DNA of 64,000 bases from Methyloferula stellata AR4 (lineage in GTDB: Bacteria; Pseudomonadota; Alphaproteobacteria; Rhizobiales; Beijerinckiaceae). The number at the start of each line of letters is the position of its first letter. Position 1 is the stretch's first letter. The notes below the pieces were generated by a model. The model saw nothing but the letters and a program-made list of their open reading frames with translations. It was not told where the DNA came from and ran no database searches. The DNA is taken from positions 1,814,001 through 1,878,000 of the forward strand of contig NZ_ARWA01000001.1 in NCBI RefSeq assembly GCF_000385335.1. The letters are read 5' to 3'. Made by a program: the position numbers and the translations under genes. Positions 52,838-61,177 of the stretch are shown piece by piece.

Positions 52838-53200
52838 TTAGAAGATTGTAAAGGGATAGTCAGGCCCTGAGATATTGCCGCTTTCATAAGGGCCGATATC
52901 TGCAAACACCGTCAGCAGCGAACCACCCTCAATTTCAAATGTGAGATTTAGGTCAGCGCGGCGTATCGCTTCGATGCGCCGATAAAGAAGCCGGTGAAGA
53001 ATGAGTGGCGAACCATTTTGAGCTAAACATTCGTAAGGATATCTGCTGCCGTCCGCCTCTATCTGCTCGATCCGATACTCGGCCACGATTAGCCGCCCAC
53101 TATCAAAGGCGAACTGCACTCCATGTGGATCAAGGCGCACCTGCGCAATCGAGCCGCCCTCGAATTTCGTAAGATCAGCTGCGGGCGGGAACGGCTTCAT
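52838..53200 (-). CDS. Hypothetical protein, DUF6188-like
   Basis: The 120-residue protein is beta-rich: FEGGSIAQVRLDPHGVQFAF, DSGRLIVAEYRIEQIEADGS, and a C-terminal LNLTFEIEGGSLLTVFADIG followed by PYESGNISGP. The pattern (G-x-x-I-x-Q-V, x-F-x-F-D-x-G, then E-x-G-S-x-L-x-V) resembles DUF6188-type proteins, without known function. No signal peptide. The ATG at 53200 follows a purine-poor leader; one at 53236 would add 12 residues. Confidence 0.6.
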   Translation of the reverse strand: MKPFPPAADLTKFEGGSIAQVRLDPHGVQFAFDSGRLIVAEYRIEQIEADGSRYPYECLAQNGSPLILHRLLYRRIEAIRRADLNLTFEIEGGSLLTVFADIGPYESGNISGPDYPFTIF

Positions 53201-53295
53201 GAGAAGAAATCCACAGTGGTTCCTTGATATCCGCAACAGGTCGGGATCGCCGATATGCTCACCGCAGCCTGCAGCTTGCCGCCGAAATGCTGCCG

Positions 53296-54270
53296 CTAAT
53301 TCTTCCTGCTATTCTCTCTGGCCATCCAGCCATAGCGCTTCATCCATTCGGATGCGTCGAGTTCCTTGCGCTCTTCGCTCCAGAATTGGCTGCGCTGATA
53401 GCCTTGCAGATAGAGAAGCGCGGTGAGATCGGCATGATCGATGCGTGCGTCCGCCGCCGCTGCGACGGCGGGCTTGGCGTGAAAGGCGACACCGAGGCCG
53501 GCTTCGGCCAGCATGGCAAGATCATTGGCGCCGTCGCCGACCGCCATCACCTGCACCTTCGGTAGGAATTCCTTTTCCCGCAGACGAATGAGAATGTCGC
53601 GCTTCGCCTCCGTCCCCAGCACCGGCTCTTCGAGCAGGCCGGTAAAGCGATTCTCCGCGACGCCAAGCACATTGGCCTGGAATTCATTGAAGCCGACCTT
53701 CTCCGTCACCGGCGCCGCGAAGGCCGAAAAGCCGCTCGTCACCAAAACCGTATAGGCGCGATTGGCACGCATGGTTTGCACCAGCACGCGCGCGCCGTTC
53801 GTTATGGTGATCTTCTTGCCGAGGATGCGGTTGACCGTATCGGCGCGCAGATTCTTGATGACCGTGACGCGTTCGCGCAAAGAGGTCTCGAAGTCGATCT
53901 CGCCCGCCATGGCCTGTTCGGTGATCTTCGTGACCTGCGCCCGCTTGCCCATTTCCTGCGCGAGTTCGTTGATGCATTCCTGACCGATGACGGTCGAATC
54001 CATATCGGCGAGCAGCAGTTTCTTGCGGCGTCCTTCGACCGGCTGCAGGACCACATCGATCTGCCACGGGTGCAGCCCGGCGCGGATCTGGTCGGCGAGC
54101 GCGCGAAGATCGGTACCGGCCTGCGGCGTGAAGGTGATATCGGCGGCGACGCCCTGATCGAGCCATTGCGGCGCCTGGGCGCCAGGCAGGAAGCCGGCTG
54201 CAAGCTCTAAATGGCTGGCCTGTACGATCGGAAAGCTCGGATCGCAGACCAGCGTCGCGACATGGGTCAT
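53296..54270 (-). CDS. serB: Phosphoserine phosphatase SerB
   Basis: The 324-residue protein has an N-terminal regulatory-like region (about 1-80) and a HAD phosphatase domain: LLADMDSTVIGQE with the nucleophile D89 and D91, VTSGFSAFAAPV (motif II), and VQVMAVGDGANDLAMLAEAG (motif IV). It dephosphorylates phosphoserine in serine synthesis. It is about 80-100 residues longer than E. coli-core HAD domains because of the N-terminal part, normal for alphaproteobacteria. The ATG at 54270 is preferred over one 39 bases upstream. Confidence 0.92.
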   Translation of the reverse strand: MTHVATLVCDPSFPIVQASHLELAAGFLPGAQAPQWLDQGVAADITFTPQAGTDLRALADQIRAGLHPWQIDVVLQPVEGRRKKLLLADMDSTVIGQECINELAQEMGKRAQVTKITEQAMAGEIDFETSLRERVTVIKNLRADTVNRILGKKITITNGARVLVQTMRANRAYTVLVTSGFSAFAAPVTEKVGFNEFQANVLGVAENRFTGLLEEPVLGTEAKRDILIRLREKEFLPKVQVMAVGDGANDLAMLAEAGLGVAFHAKPAVAAAADARIDHADLTALLYLQGYQRSQFWSEERKELDASEWMKRYGWMARENSRKN

Positions 54271-54318
54271 CGGTCTATTCCGCTCTACTAATCTAGGACC
54301 GGGACTCAATCATCCGAT

Positions 54319-54407
54319 CGTCATTGCGAGCGTAGCGAAGCAATCCAGGGACAGGCTCTAACCTTTGCTTCTGGATTGCTTCGTCGCTCTGCTCCTCGCA
54401 ATGACGG
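54319..54407. repeat. CGTCATTGCGAG palindromic repeat, copy 3
   Basis: CGTCATTGCGAGCGTAGCGA and AGCAATCCAG are mirrored by CTGGATTGCTTCGTCGCTC and CTCGCAATGACGG. It lies in the 743-base gap between serB and the helicase gene, on the serB side. Confidence 0.85.
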
Positions 54408-54470
54408 CAGACTGACCTTTTATCAGGTCCGGCCCGGCCAGCTGGTTTATCGCGCCGGAGCGCTCAAAAG

Positions 54471-54495
54471 AAAACCCCGGCAGGGCCGGGGTTTT
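54471..54495. terminator. 11-bp perfect hairpin between divergent serB and helicase genes
   Basis: AAAACCCCGGC and GCCGGGGTTTT form a perfect 11-bp stem with an AGG loop; T-runs exist in both directions, stronger on the minus strand (TTTTCTTTT). No gene reads into it from either side in an obvious way, since serB and the helicase diverge. It may terminate a small RNA, or an early part of the helicase leader. Confidence 0.6.
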
Positions 54496-54662
54496 CCGAT
54501 GCACAATCCTCAAGACGCCACCGCGATGGGGCAACGTCAGGGACCGAAAGACAATGTCAGCGCGCCCGCCGACTTCGGCCAGAAAGTCCTCCGCTAACAA
54601 TGGTTAGCGAAGCCGACCCTCGGCGGAGATCTCCAGCGGCCTTGCGATGTGACATTGAGACA

Positions 54663-54679
54663 CTGGATCACCTCCTTTC
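54663..54679 (+). promoter_or_regulatory. Exact copy of the 16S rRNA 3' tail (anti-Shine-Dalgarno mimic)
   Basis: CTGGATCACCTCCTTTC is identical over 17 bases to the end of alphaproteobacterial 16S rRNA after helix 45. It holds the GAUCA element bound by the GTPase Era and the CCUCCUUU anti-Shine-Dalgarno. The helix-45 stem that precedes it in rRNA is absent here (the preceding bases are GACATTGAGACA). It is in the sense direction of the helicase leader. Confidence 0.85.
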
Positions 54680-54964
54680 AATGGTTGACGATAGAAGTAA
54701 GTTAACCGAGTCGCCTTGTTCTGACTATAGGTTAAATCGTCACGACACCATTTTCAGGCAAGCCATGGCGCCTGCGGTAAAAGCGCAGATGGTCAGGAAA
54801 GTCTTGACCTTACGCCGCTTTCGGGCCACATGGGTATTGCGTGGCCGGGTGGATTTGATTTCGATCTTCCACCGCATGGGAGTGATCAGGCTCCAAAATG
54901 GCCAATCTGCGTGCGGAAAGCATAAACAGAGGCCGCCTGCACATCCTCCTGTGATTCGGGGACA

Positions 54965-55001
54965 CCGCGATGCTTCGCATCGGCGGTTTTCGCGCTTTTT
55001 T
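54965..55001 (+). terminator. Attenuator-like hairpin before the helicase start
   Basis: CCGCGATGC (54965-54973) pairs with GCATCGGCGG (54977-54986) around a UUC loop: nine pairs with one bulged G. It is followed by TTTTCGCGCTTTTTT, as in an intrinsic terminator, only 12 bases before the TTG start of the helicase. A 15-codon frame (MLRIGGFRAFLKEHS, from 54970) ends at a TGA overlapping that TTG. Confidence 0.55.
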
Positions 55002-55013
55002 GAAAGAACATTC

Positions 55014-56417
55014 TTGACCGATTTTGCTGAATTGAATCTCGCCGCGCCGATCCTCAGGGCTCTCGCGGACGAGAAATATACTGTGCCGACCCCTATCCAG
55101 GCGCAGGCCATTCCTCATGCCTTGGCGGGACGCGATATTCTCGGCCTCGCCCAGACGGGCACCGGAAAGACGGCCGCCTTCGCTTTGCCGATCCTGCACA
55201 GGCTGGCCGATGCCGGGCGCCGGCCGGACCCCAAGACCTGCCGGGCCTTGATTTTGTCGCCGACGCGCGAACTCGCAAGCCAGATCGCCGAGAGCTTCCG
55301 CGCCTATGGCCGTCACCAACATATGTCGATTGCGACCGTCTTCGGCGGCGTCTCGTTCCGGCCGCAGGCCGAACGCCTCAAACGCGGCGTCGATATTCTT
55401 GTCGCGACCCCCGGCCGCCTCATCGATCATCTCGACCAAGGCACCTTAATTCTCGACAAGGTCGAGATCCTCGTTCTCGACGAAGCCGACCAGATGCTCG
55501 ATATGGGCTTCGTCCACGCGATCCGCCGCATCGCCAAGGTGCTGCCGAAGAAAAGGCAAAGCCTGTTCTTCTCGGCGACCATGCCGCGCGCCATCGGCCA
55601 GCTCGCAGGCGAACTTCTGCACGAGCCGGTCGAAGTCGCCGTGACGCCTGTCGCCTCGACGGTCAAGAAAATCGATCAGCAGGTGATCTTCGTCGAGACG
55701 GCGCGCAAGCGGCATGTTCTCGTCGAGCTTTTGCGGGAAGAAGGCTCCGGCCGCACGTTGATTTTCACCCGCACCAAGCACGGCGCCAATCATGTCGCCG
55801 AACATCTCGAAGCCAATGGCATCCCGGCCGGCGCGATCCATGGCAATAAGAGCCAGGGCCAGCGCGAGCGGGCTTTGGCCGGGTTTCGCGACGGCAGCGT
55901 GAAGGTGCTTGTCGCAACCGATATTGCGGCGCGGGGGATCGATGTCGATGACGTCACCCATGTCATCAATTTCGATCTGCCGAACGTGGCTGAATCCTAT
56001 GTCCATCGCATCGGCCGCACCGCGCGGGCGGGCGCGTCGGGCATTGCCATCTCGTTTTGCGACGGCGAGGAACGGCCGTTTCTGCGGGCGATCGAATCCT
56101 TGATCCGCGAGAAGATCGCAACGACGGATCGCAGGCTTCCGCCGGGAAGTCCGATGCCGCGCCCGGCGGTCTCCGAGCGTCCGGCGCAGCCGCATCCGAA
56201 AGGCCGCAGCAACCGGCAGCCGCCGCGCGGACCCGGCAAAAGCGCCGAGTTCCGTGGAGACGGTGCGGGTGCTGCCGCTGGGCCGCGGGCGCATGCGCCG
56301 GGCAAACGCCCCCAGCCGGCTGGCCGGGGCGCTGCTCCGCATGCCAATGGTCCGGCTGCCGCGGCGCAAAAGCCGGCACGGTTCAATCGGCAAAAGCCTG
56401 GCTCGTCGCCTCGCTAA
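55014..56417 (+). CDS. DEAD-box ATP-dependent RNA helicase (RhlE-like)
   Basis: The 467-residue protein has all helicase motifs: F-x-E-L start, the Q motif TPIQAQAIP (Q29), AQTGTGKT (46-53), PTRELA, TPGRLIDH, DEAD, SAT, LIFTRTKHGANHVAEHL, VATDIAARGIDVDDVTHVIN and HRIGRTARAG. A basic tail rich in R, P, G and A follows (about 380-467). It unwinds structured RNA, probably in ribosome assembly or cold adaptation. I take the TTG at 55014, where similarity starts. The leader ahead of it is unusual. Confidence 0.92.
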   Translation: MTDFAELNLAAPILRALADEKYTVPTPIQAQAIPHALAGRDILGLAQTGTGKTAAFALPILHRLADAGRRPDPKTCRALILSPTRELASQIAESFRAYGRHQHMSIATVFGGVSFRPQAERLKRGVDILVATPGRLIDHLDQGTLILDKVEILVLDEADQMLDMGFVHAIRRIAKVLPKKRQSLFFSATMPRAIGQLAGELLHEPVEVAVTPVASTVKKIDQQVIFVETARKRHVLVELLREEGSGRTLIFTRTKHGANHVAEHLEANGIPAGAIHGNKSQGQRERALAGFRDGSVKVLVATDIAARGIDVDDVTHVINFDLPNVAESYVHRIGRTARAGASGIAISFCDGEERPFLRAIESLIREKIATTDRRLPPGSPMPRPAVSERPAQPHPKGRSNRQPPRGPGKSAEFRGDGAGAAAGPRAHAPGKRPQPAGRGAAPHANGPAAAAQKPARFNRQKPGSSPR

Positions 56418-56503
56418 GCGCTGAAACCGGCGTTACTCGACAAGCTCTGATGCGCGTGGCAAAAACCGCGCATCAGACAAGCTAAAATAGAGATCGATCA
56501 TCC

Positions 56504-57586
56504 ATGTCCGAATTGGCATCGCTTGAAGCCGATGTGCTCGCGTCCGTCGAAGCTGCCGCCGACGAGGCTGCGCTCGAGACGGTGCGCGTCGCCGCGCTCG
56601 GCAAGAAGGGATCGATCTCGGCCCTGCTTGCAACCCTGGGCAAAATGGCGCCCGACGAACGCAAGACTCAAGGCGCCGCGATCAATGCCCTCAAAGACAA
56701 GGTCACCGAAGCGCTCGCCGCGCGCAAAGTTATCTTGAAGGAAGCTGCGCTCGAAGCAAGGCTTGTCGCCGAGACCGTCGATGTGACTTTGCCGGTGCGC
56801 GTCACGCCGCTTGAAGCCGGCCGCATTCATCCGATCACGCAGGTCATGGACGAACTCGCCGCGATCTTCGCCGACTTGGGTTTTTCGATTGCCGAAGGGC
56901 CGGATATCGAGAGCGACGATTATAATTTCACCAAGCTGAATTTCCCGCCGGATCATCCCGCGCGCGAAATGCACGACACGTTCTTCCTGATGCCCGACGC
57001 CAAGGGTGAACGCAAAGTGCTGCGCACCCATACGAGTCCGGTGCAGGTGCGCACCATGCTGACGCAAAAGCCGCCGATCCGGGTGATCTGCCCGGGCCGC
57101 ACCTATCGCTGCGATTCCGACCAGACGCATACGCCGATGTTTCATCAGGTCGAAGGCCTCGTCATCGACAAGCAGGCAAACCTCGGCCATCTGAAATGGG
57201 TGCTGGAAGAATTCTGCAAGGCCTTCTTCGAAGTGTCCGACGTCAAGATGCGCTTCAGGCCGAGCTTCTTTCCCTTCACCGAGCCGTCGATGGAAGTCGA
57301 TATTCAATGCTCGCGCAAAGGCGGCGAAATTCGCTTCGGCGAGGGCGACGACTGGCTCGAAATTCTCGGCTGCGGCATGGTGCATCCGAACGTGCTGCGA
57401 AATTGCGGGCTCGATCCCGATGTCTATCAGGGCTTCGCCTGGGGCATGGGGATCGACCGCATTGCCATGCTCAAATATGGCATGCCGGACCTGCGCGCCT
57501 TCTTCGAGGCCGACGTGCGCTGGCTGACGCATTACGGCTTCCGCCCGCTCGACATGCCGAGCCTGATCGGCGGGCTAAGCAGCTAA
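56504..57586 (+). CDS. pheS: Phenylalanyl-tRNA synthetase alpha chain
   Basis: The 360-residue protein is of normal length, with a helical N-terminal arm (about 1-90) and the class II core: [50 protein letters not shown] (motif 2 region), [32 protein letters not shown] and [13 protein letters not shown] (motif 3). It charges tRNA-Phe together with PheT. No pheT follows; the next genes are on the other strand, so the usual pheST pair is broken here. Confidence 0.95.
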   Translation: MSELASLEADVLASVEAAADEAALETVRVAALGKKGSISALLATLGKMAPDERKTQGAAINALKDKVTEALAARKVILKEAALEARLVAETVDVTLPVRVTPLEAGRIHPITQVMDELAAIFADLGFSIAEGPDIESDDYNFTKLNFPPDHPAREMHDTFFLMPDAKGERKVLRTHTSPVQVRTMLTQKPPIRVICPGRTYRCDSDQTHTPMFHQVEGLVIDKQANLGHLKWVLEEFCKAFFEVSDVKMRFRPSFFPFTEPSMEVDIQCSRKGGEIRFGEGDDWLEILGCGMVHPNVLRNCGLDPDVYQGFAWGMGIDRIAMLKYGMPDLRAFFEADVRWLTHYGFRPLDMPSLIGGLSS

Positions 57587-57599
57587 ATCGCTCAGGGCA

Positions 57600-58064
57600 T
57601 CAGGCCGCAGTTTTTTGCCAGATGGGCTGGCCCTGCGCCTCGAATTGCGCCTTGAAATCCTCAAAACGCAGATCCCGGATCGGATTTAAATTGTCGTCCA
57701 GGAACCGATAAAGCACGTCCTGGACGTTGCGATTGCTGAAAAAGACGATCGCGTCCCGATCGCCGCCGCCTTCGGTATGCGGCTCGCTCATTGCCGAACC
57801 CGACACGTAACTTCCTGTCGGCCTGATCTCAATCAGATCCCCAGCCTTATTGTACAAGCGCAGTTCCCCTTGGACCACGAATGTAACGTAATCGGCATGG
57901 TGCTGATGCAGGTCCGCTTTCTGATTGGCCGCGAACTTGAACAATATGTCGACGATACGGTTGGCTTCGTCGATTTTGTAGACGTAGAATTCGACATGGT
58001 CCAGCCAGTCGAGCTTGTACCAGGTGACACGGCTCTCATCGAACGACACAGGCTGATTACCCAT
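57600..58064 (-). CDS. Cupin-fold protein
   Basis: The 154-residue protein has a cupin barrel with the metal-ligand pattern KADLHQHHADYVTFVVQGEL and a second motif around GSAMSEPHTEGGGDRDAIVF. Related proteins include cupin-type dioxygenases for small carbonyl compounds. The metal ligands (HxHH and a later H) are present, but the substrate cannot be assigned. It converges with pheS. About 216 bases separate it from the dioxygenase gene upstream on the same strand. Confidence 0.75.
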   Translation of the reverse strand: MGNQPVSFDESRVTWYKLDWLDHVEFYVYKIDEANRIVDILFKFAANQKADLHQHHADYVTFVVQGELRLYNKAGDLIEIRPTGSYVSGSAMSEPHTEGGGDRDAIVFFSNRNVQDVLYRFLDDNLNPIRDLRFEDFKAQFEAQGQPIWQKTAA

Positions 58065-58280
58065 TGCGATCTCCTCCATAGTCCGGCGCCGTGGGTTGGT
58101 CTCTGCGAAAAGGTTTCCGCCGTACGGCCGTTGTTTCCTTGCGCGCCTTTGTCAAAAACTAAGAGGTTTGAGCTTTTGCTTGAAGAGGCAGGACGCCTGA
58201 CAGGCGCCGGGCAAATTTCCCGTTCGGCCCGATTGCGCGGAGAGACGAACTGATCGCGCGGGTCCCGCGTATGACGAAAA

Positions 58281-59129
58281 TTATGGGCCTTGAATGAGGC
58301 CTGGCACGAGCGCGGCGGTGCGGTTCCTGAGTTTCGGCAAAGAAGGTCGTCCAAACAACCTGCCAAACACAGAACCTGCCGGGGGCGGGGGCGGGGGCGT
58401 GGGCGGAGCTTTTGTAAAATCGGCCGCCCGATCCACGCCGACAATGAGGCTCGCTTCGTAGTGGTCACGTGCCTCGCGAATGGAGCAAAACCCGAGCCGC
58501 TGCGGATCCTGCTCCGTTACGATCATGTCATTGGCGTTGACCACCATTCTATTGCCCGCCCGGCCTTGATAGGCGAGCACATTCAGATAGAGAAACTCGT
58601 TCAGCGCATCGGGAAAGAAAGCTTGCCCGGTCAGGACGTTTCGATCTCCGAGATAGATCTTGAAATGGATGTGCGTCGCGCGTCCGTCGTACCAGCCCGG
58701 ATAGATCGTATCGAAAGCGGCCGATCCGCTGCCATCGGTCATTTGCGAGCCGCGCAGGAAACGATCATTGCTTGTGTCGATACGGTGATTGTCGCCTTGT
58801 CCGGGGTAGGCGGAATAGATGCCTTGCGCGTCGCAATGCCAGATATCGACGCGCGCATTCGTAAGCGGTTGAGATGAAGCGACCTCTATGGCGGTCAGCT
58901 TGAAGCGCAGCGGTACGCCGCTTTTGCCTTCGCGAATATCAGCCCTTTGCAATTGCGGAGCGATATAAAAAGGTCCCTCTTCAACTTGCGGCGTAAGCTT
59001 ATAAAGCCCCTCCTGTTTGGACTGCTCCAGCGGGATGGCATGAGCGCTTGATCGCGTGCCGGTGAAAGCGAAAGAGACGGCGCCTGTCGAAAGCGCTCTC
59101 AAGAAGATCCGGCGCGAGGATAAATTCAT
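58281..59129 (-). CDS. Tat-exported intradiol ring-cleavage dioxygenase-like protein
   Basis: The 282-residue protein starts with a twin-arginine signal (SSRRIFLRALSTGAVSFAFT, with R6 and R7) and has the intradiol dioxygenase domain: EGPFYIAPQLQRADIREG, LTNARVDIWHCDAQGIYSAY, then TIYPGWYDGRATHIHFKIYL with the tyrosine and HIH that bind Fe(III). Catechol-type dioxygenases are usually cytoplasmic; this exported group is known in several bacteria without a fixed substrate. The C-terminus has a proline run (APPTPPPPPPAG) and basic end. It is between trpB and the cupin gene. Confidence 0.82.
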   Translation of the reverse strand: MNLSSRRIFLRALSTGAVSFAFTGTRSSAHAIPLEQSKQEGLYKLTPQVEEGPFYIAPQLQRADIREGKSGVPLRFKLTAIEVASSQPLTNARVDIWHCDAQGIYSAYPGQGDNHRIDTSNDRFLRGSQMTDGSGSAAFDTIYPGWYDGRATHIHFKIYLGDRNVLTGQAFFPDALNEFLYLNVLAYQGRAGNRMVVNANDMIVTEQDPQRLGFCSIREARDHYEASLIVGVDRAADFTKAPPTPPPPPPAGSVFGRLFGRPSLPKLRNRTAALVPGLIQGP

Positions 59130-59238
59130 TAAATGGCCTCTCCATCGTTCGGCAACGATGGAGCTAACGGAGCAATTTGTTTTCGATTTGGCTTTTGCGT
59201 TTCGCTGTGTGTCTGAACAGAAACGTCTGCGTTGCCTG

Positions 59239-60453
59239 CTACATCCCGCCCAAATGATCGGCGACGGTGAAAATATCCTTGTCGCCGCGGCCCGAGAGAT
59301 TGAGCACCATCAGGTGATCGCGCGGCTTTTGCGGTGCGATCTCCATCACTTTGGCGATGGCGTGCGAGGGCTCAAGTGCCGGGATGATGCCTTCGAGCTT
59401 CGAACAAAGCTGGAAGGCTTCGAGCGCCTCGGCATCGGTCGCCGAGAGATAGGTCACGCGGCCGGATTCCTTCAGCCACGCGTGCTCGGGGCCTATGCCC
59501 GGATAATCGAGACCGGCCGAGATCGAATGGCCTTCCTCGATCTGCCCGTCTTCATCCATCAAGAGATACGTGCGGTTGCCATGCAGCACGCCGGGGCGAC
59601 CGCCCGCGAGCGAGGCCGCGTGTTTCTTGTCGAGCCCGAAGCCCGCCGCCTCGACGCCATAGATTTCGACCGATGGATCGTCGAGAAAGGGATGAAACAG
59701 CCCGATCGCATTGGAGCCGCCGCCGATGCAGGCAAAGAGCGAGTCGGGCAGGCGGCCTTCCGCCTCCTGCATCTGCACGCGGGTCTCGTCGCCGATGATG
59801 CATTGGAAGTCGCGCACCATGGCGGGGTAGGGATGCGGGCCCGCTGCCGTGCCGATGCAATAGAACGTGTCGGTGACATTGGTCACCCAGTCGCGTAGAG
59901 CTTCGTTCATCGCATCTTTCAGCGTGCGGGCGCCGGCCTGCACGGGCACGACCTTGGCGCCGAGCATATGCATGCGAAAGACGTTCGGCTTTTGCCGCTC
60001 GACATCGACGGCGCCCATATAGACGATGCACTCAAGCCCAAAGCGCGCGCAGGCGGTCGCCGTCGCGACGCCATGCTGGCCTGCGCCGGTCTCGGCGATG
60101 ATGCGCGTCTTGCCCATGCGCCGCGCGAGCAGGATCTGGCCGAGCACATTATTGATCTTATGCGCGCCGGTGTGATTCAGCTCTTCGCGTTTGAAATAGA
60201 TTTTAGCGCCGCCGAGATGCTGGGTCAGGCGCTCGGCGAAATAGAGCGGGCTCGGGCGTCCGACATAATGTTTGAGGAGACCGTTCAATTCGGCATGGAA
60301 GGCCGGATCAGCCTTGGCCGCGGCATAGGCGGCTTCAAGGTCGAGAATGAGCGGCATCAAGGTTTCCGCGACGAAACGGCCGCCATAGAGGCCGAAATGG
60401 CCCTGCTCGTCAGGGCCGAGGCGGAAAGAGTTCGGGATCTCAGGCTTATTCAT
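59239..60453 (-). CDS. trpB: Tryptophan synthase beta chain
   Basis: The 404-residue protein is a normal Trp[33 protein letters not shown] with the PLP-binding lysine, [27 protein letters not shown] (phosphate-binding), and [20 protein letters not shown]. It joins indole and serine. It follows trpF by 10 bases. The alpha-chain gene trpA, which normally comes next, is missing; the next gene is the intradiol dioxygenase. Confidence 0.96.
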   Translation of the reverse strand: MNKPEIPNSFRLGPDEQGHFGLYGGRFVAETLMPLILDLEAAYAAAKADPAFHAELNGLLKHYVGRPSPLYFAERLTQHLGGAKIYFKREELNHTGAHKINNVLGQILLARRMGKTRIIAETGAGQHGVATATACARFGLECIVYMGAVDVERQKPNVFRMHMLGAKVVPVQAGARTLKDAMNEALRDWVTNVTDTFYCIGTAAGPHPYPAMVRDFQCIIGDETRVQMQEAEGRLPDSLFACIGGGSNAIGLFHPFLDDPSVEIYGVEAAGFGLDKKHAASLAGGRPGVLHGNRTYLLMDEDGQIEEGHSISAGLDYPGIGPEHAWLKESGRVTYLSATDAEALEAFQLCSKLEGIIPALEPSHAIAKVMEIAPQKPRDHLMVLNLSGRGDKDIFTVADHLGGM

Positions 60454-60463
60454 AAGAGATGAT

Positions 60464-61138
60464 CTATCCGCTTTGGCGCAGCGAACCAAGCCCTTCGGTC
60501 ACCTGCCGGGCATTCGCGATAAAGGACCCGATTTTCGCGATATCTTTCACCCCGGGCAGGCTTTCGACGCCGGAGGAGACGTCAACGCCGGGCGCGCCGC
60601 TGATTCCAACGGCGCTTGCGACATTATCCGGGCGCAGACCGCCGGCGAGCAGCCAGGGCTTGCCGAGTTGGAGATCGTGCAAGAGGCTCCAATCGAAGGC
60701 CTCGCCATTGCCGCCGGGGAGAGCGGCGTCCGGCGCGGGCTTGGCGTCCAGCAGCAACCAGTCGGCGACGGTCGCATAGGGACCTATCGCGGCCAGGTCG
60801 TCTTTTTGGGCAAGGCCGACGGCCTTCATGACGGGCAGGCCGAAGCGTGCGCGAATACCGGCGACGCGCTCGGGCGTTTCCTGCCCATGAAGCTGCAAGA
60901 GCTGCGGCTTGAGTTCGGCAATGATCGCAGCCAGCGTCGCGTCGTCGGCATCGACGGTGAGGGCGACCTTCAACGCTTTCGTGCCCGTCCGGCCACCCAA
61001 GAGCCGCGCGGCCTCAAGCGAAATGCGGCGCGGGCTTTTCTCGAAAAAGACGAAGCCCACCATGTCGGCGCCGGCGGCGAGCGCGGCGTCGAGCGTTTCG
61101 GGCGTCGAAAGCCCGCAGATTTTGATGGTGAGGCTCAT
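60464..61138 (-). CDS. trpF: Phosphoribosylanthranilate isomerase
   Basis: The 224-residue TIM barrel has the family blocks [32 protein letters not shown] with the catalytic cysteine in [18 protein letters not shown], and [20 protein letters not shown] followed by [11 protein letters not shown]. It isomerises phosphoribosylanthranilate in tryptophan synthesis. It is preceded by lapA and followed by trpB, on the same strand. Confidence 0.95.
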   Translation of the reverse strand: MSLTIKICGLSTPETLDAALAAGADMVGFVFFEKSPRRISLEAARLLGGRTGTKALKVALTVDADDATLAAIIAELKPQLLQLHGQETPERVAGIRARFGLPVMKAVGLAQKDDLAAIGPYATVADWLLLDAKPAPDAALPGGNGEAFDWSLLHDLQLGKPWLLAGGLRPDNVASAVGISGAPGVDVSSGVESLPGVKDIAKIGSFIANARQVTEGLGSLRQSG

Positions 61139-61177
61139 TCTTCGCCTTATGAGCTTAAGGCCCGGCAATCAACTCTT

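Larger units (their letters stand above)
54600..55013 (+). promoter_or_regulatory. Long leader of the DEAD-box helicase gene with 16S rRNA tail copy
   Basis: About 410 bases lie between the last intergenic element and the helicase TTG start. A frame stays open through it, but its residues show no conserved helicase sequence, so I treat it as untranslated. It contains the 16S-tail copy at 54663-54679, a partly complementary GGAGATCTCCAG at 54625-54636, a second CCTCCT near 54945, and a terminator-like hairpin at the end. I could not locate the transcription start. Confidence 0.55.

Noticed and set aside
54376-54597. Open frames of about 73-80 codons on both strands between serB and the helicase gene
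   Set aside because: They are largely formed by the palindromic repeat and the 11-bp hairpin and show no conserved pattern.
54663-54679. A truncated 16S rRNA gene
   Set aside because: Only the 17-base tail is present. Helix 45 and everything before it are absent, so it is not a gene fragment of useful length; a functional copy is more likely.
54600-55013. In-frame N-terminal extension of the DEAD-box helicase by about 138 residues
   Set aside because: The extension has no helicase or other domain, and includes the 16S-tail copy and a hairpin. Similarity to the family starts at the TTG at 55014.
55446-56393. Long open frame on the minus strand inside the helicase gene
   Set aside because: It mirrors the helicase codons in a high-GC gene. 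Many similar long antisense frames occur here (for example inside rpoN, trpB and ugd), and none shows a domain.
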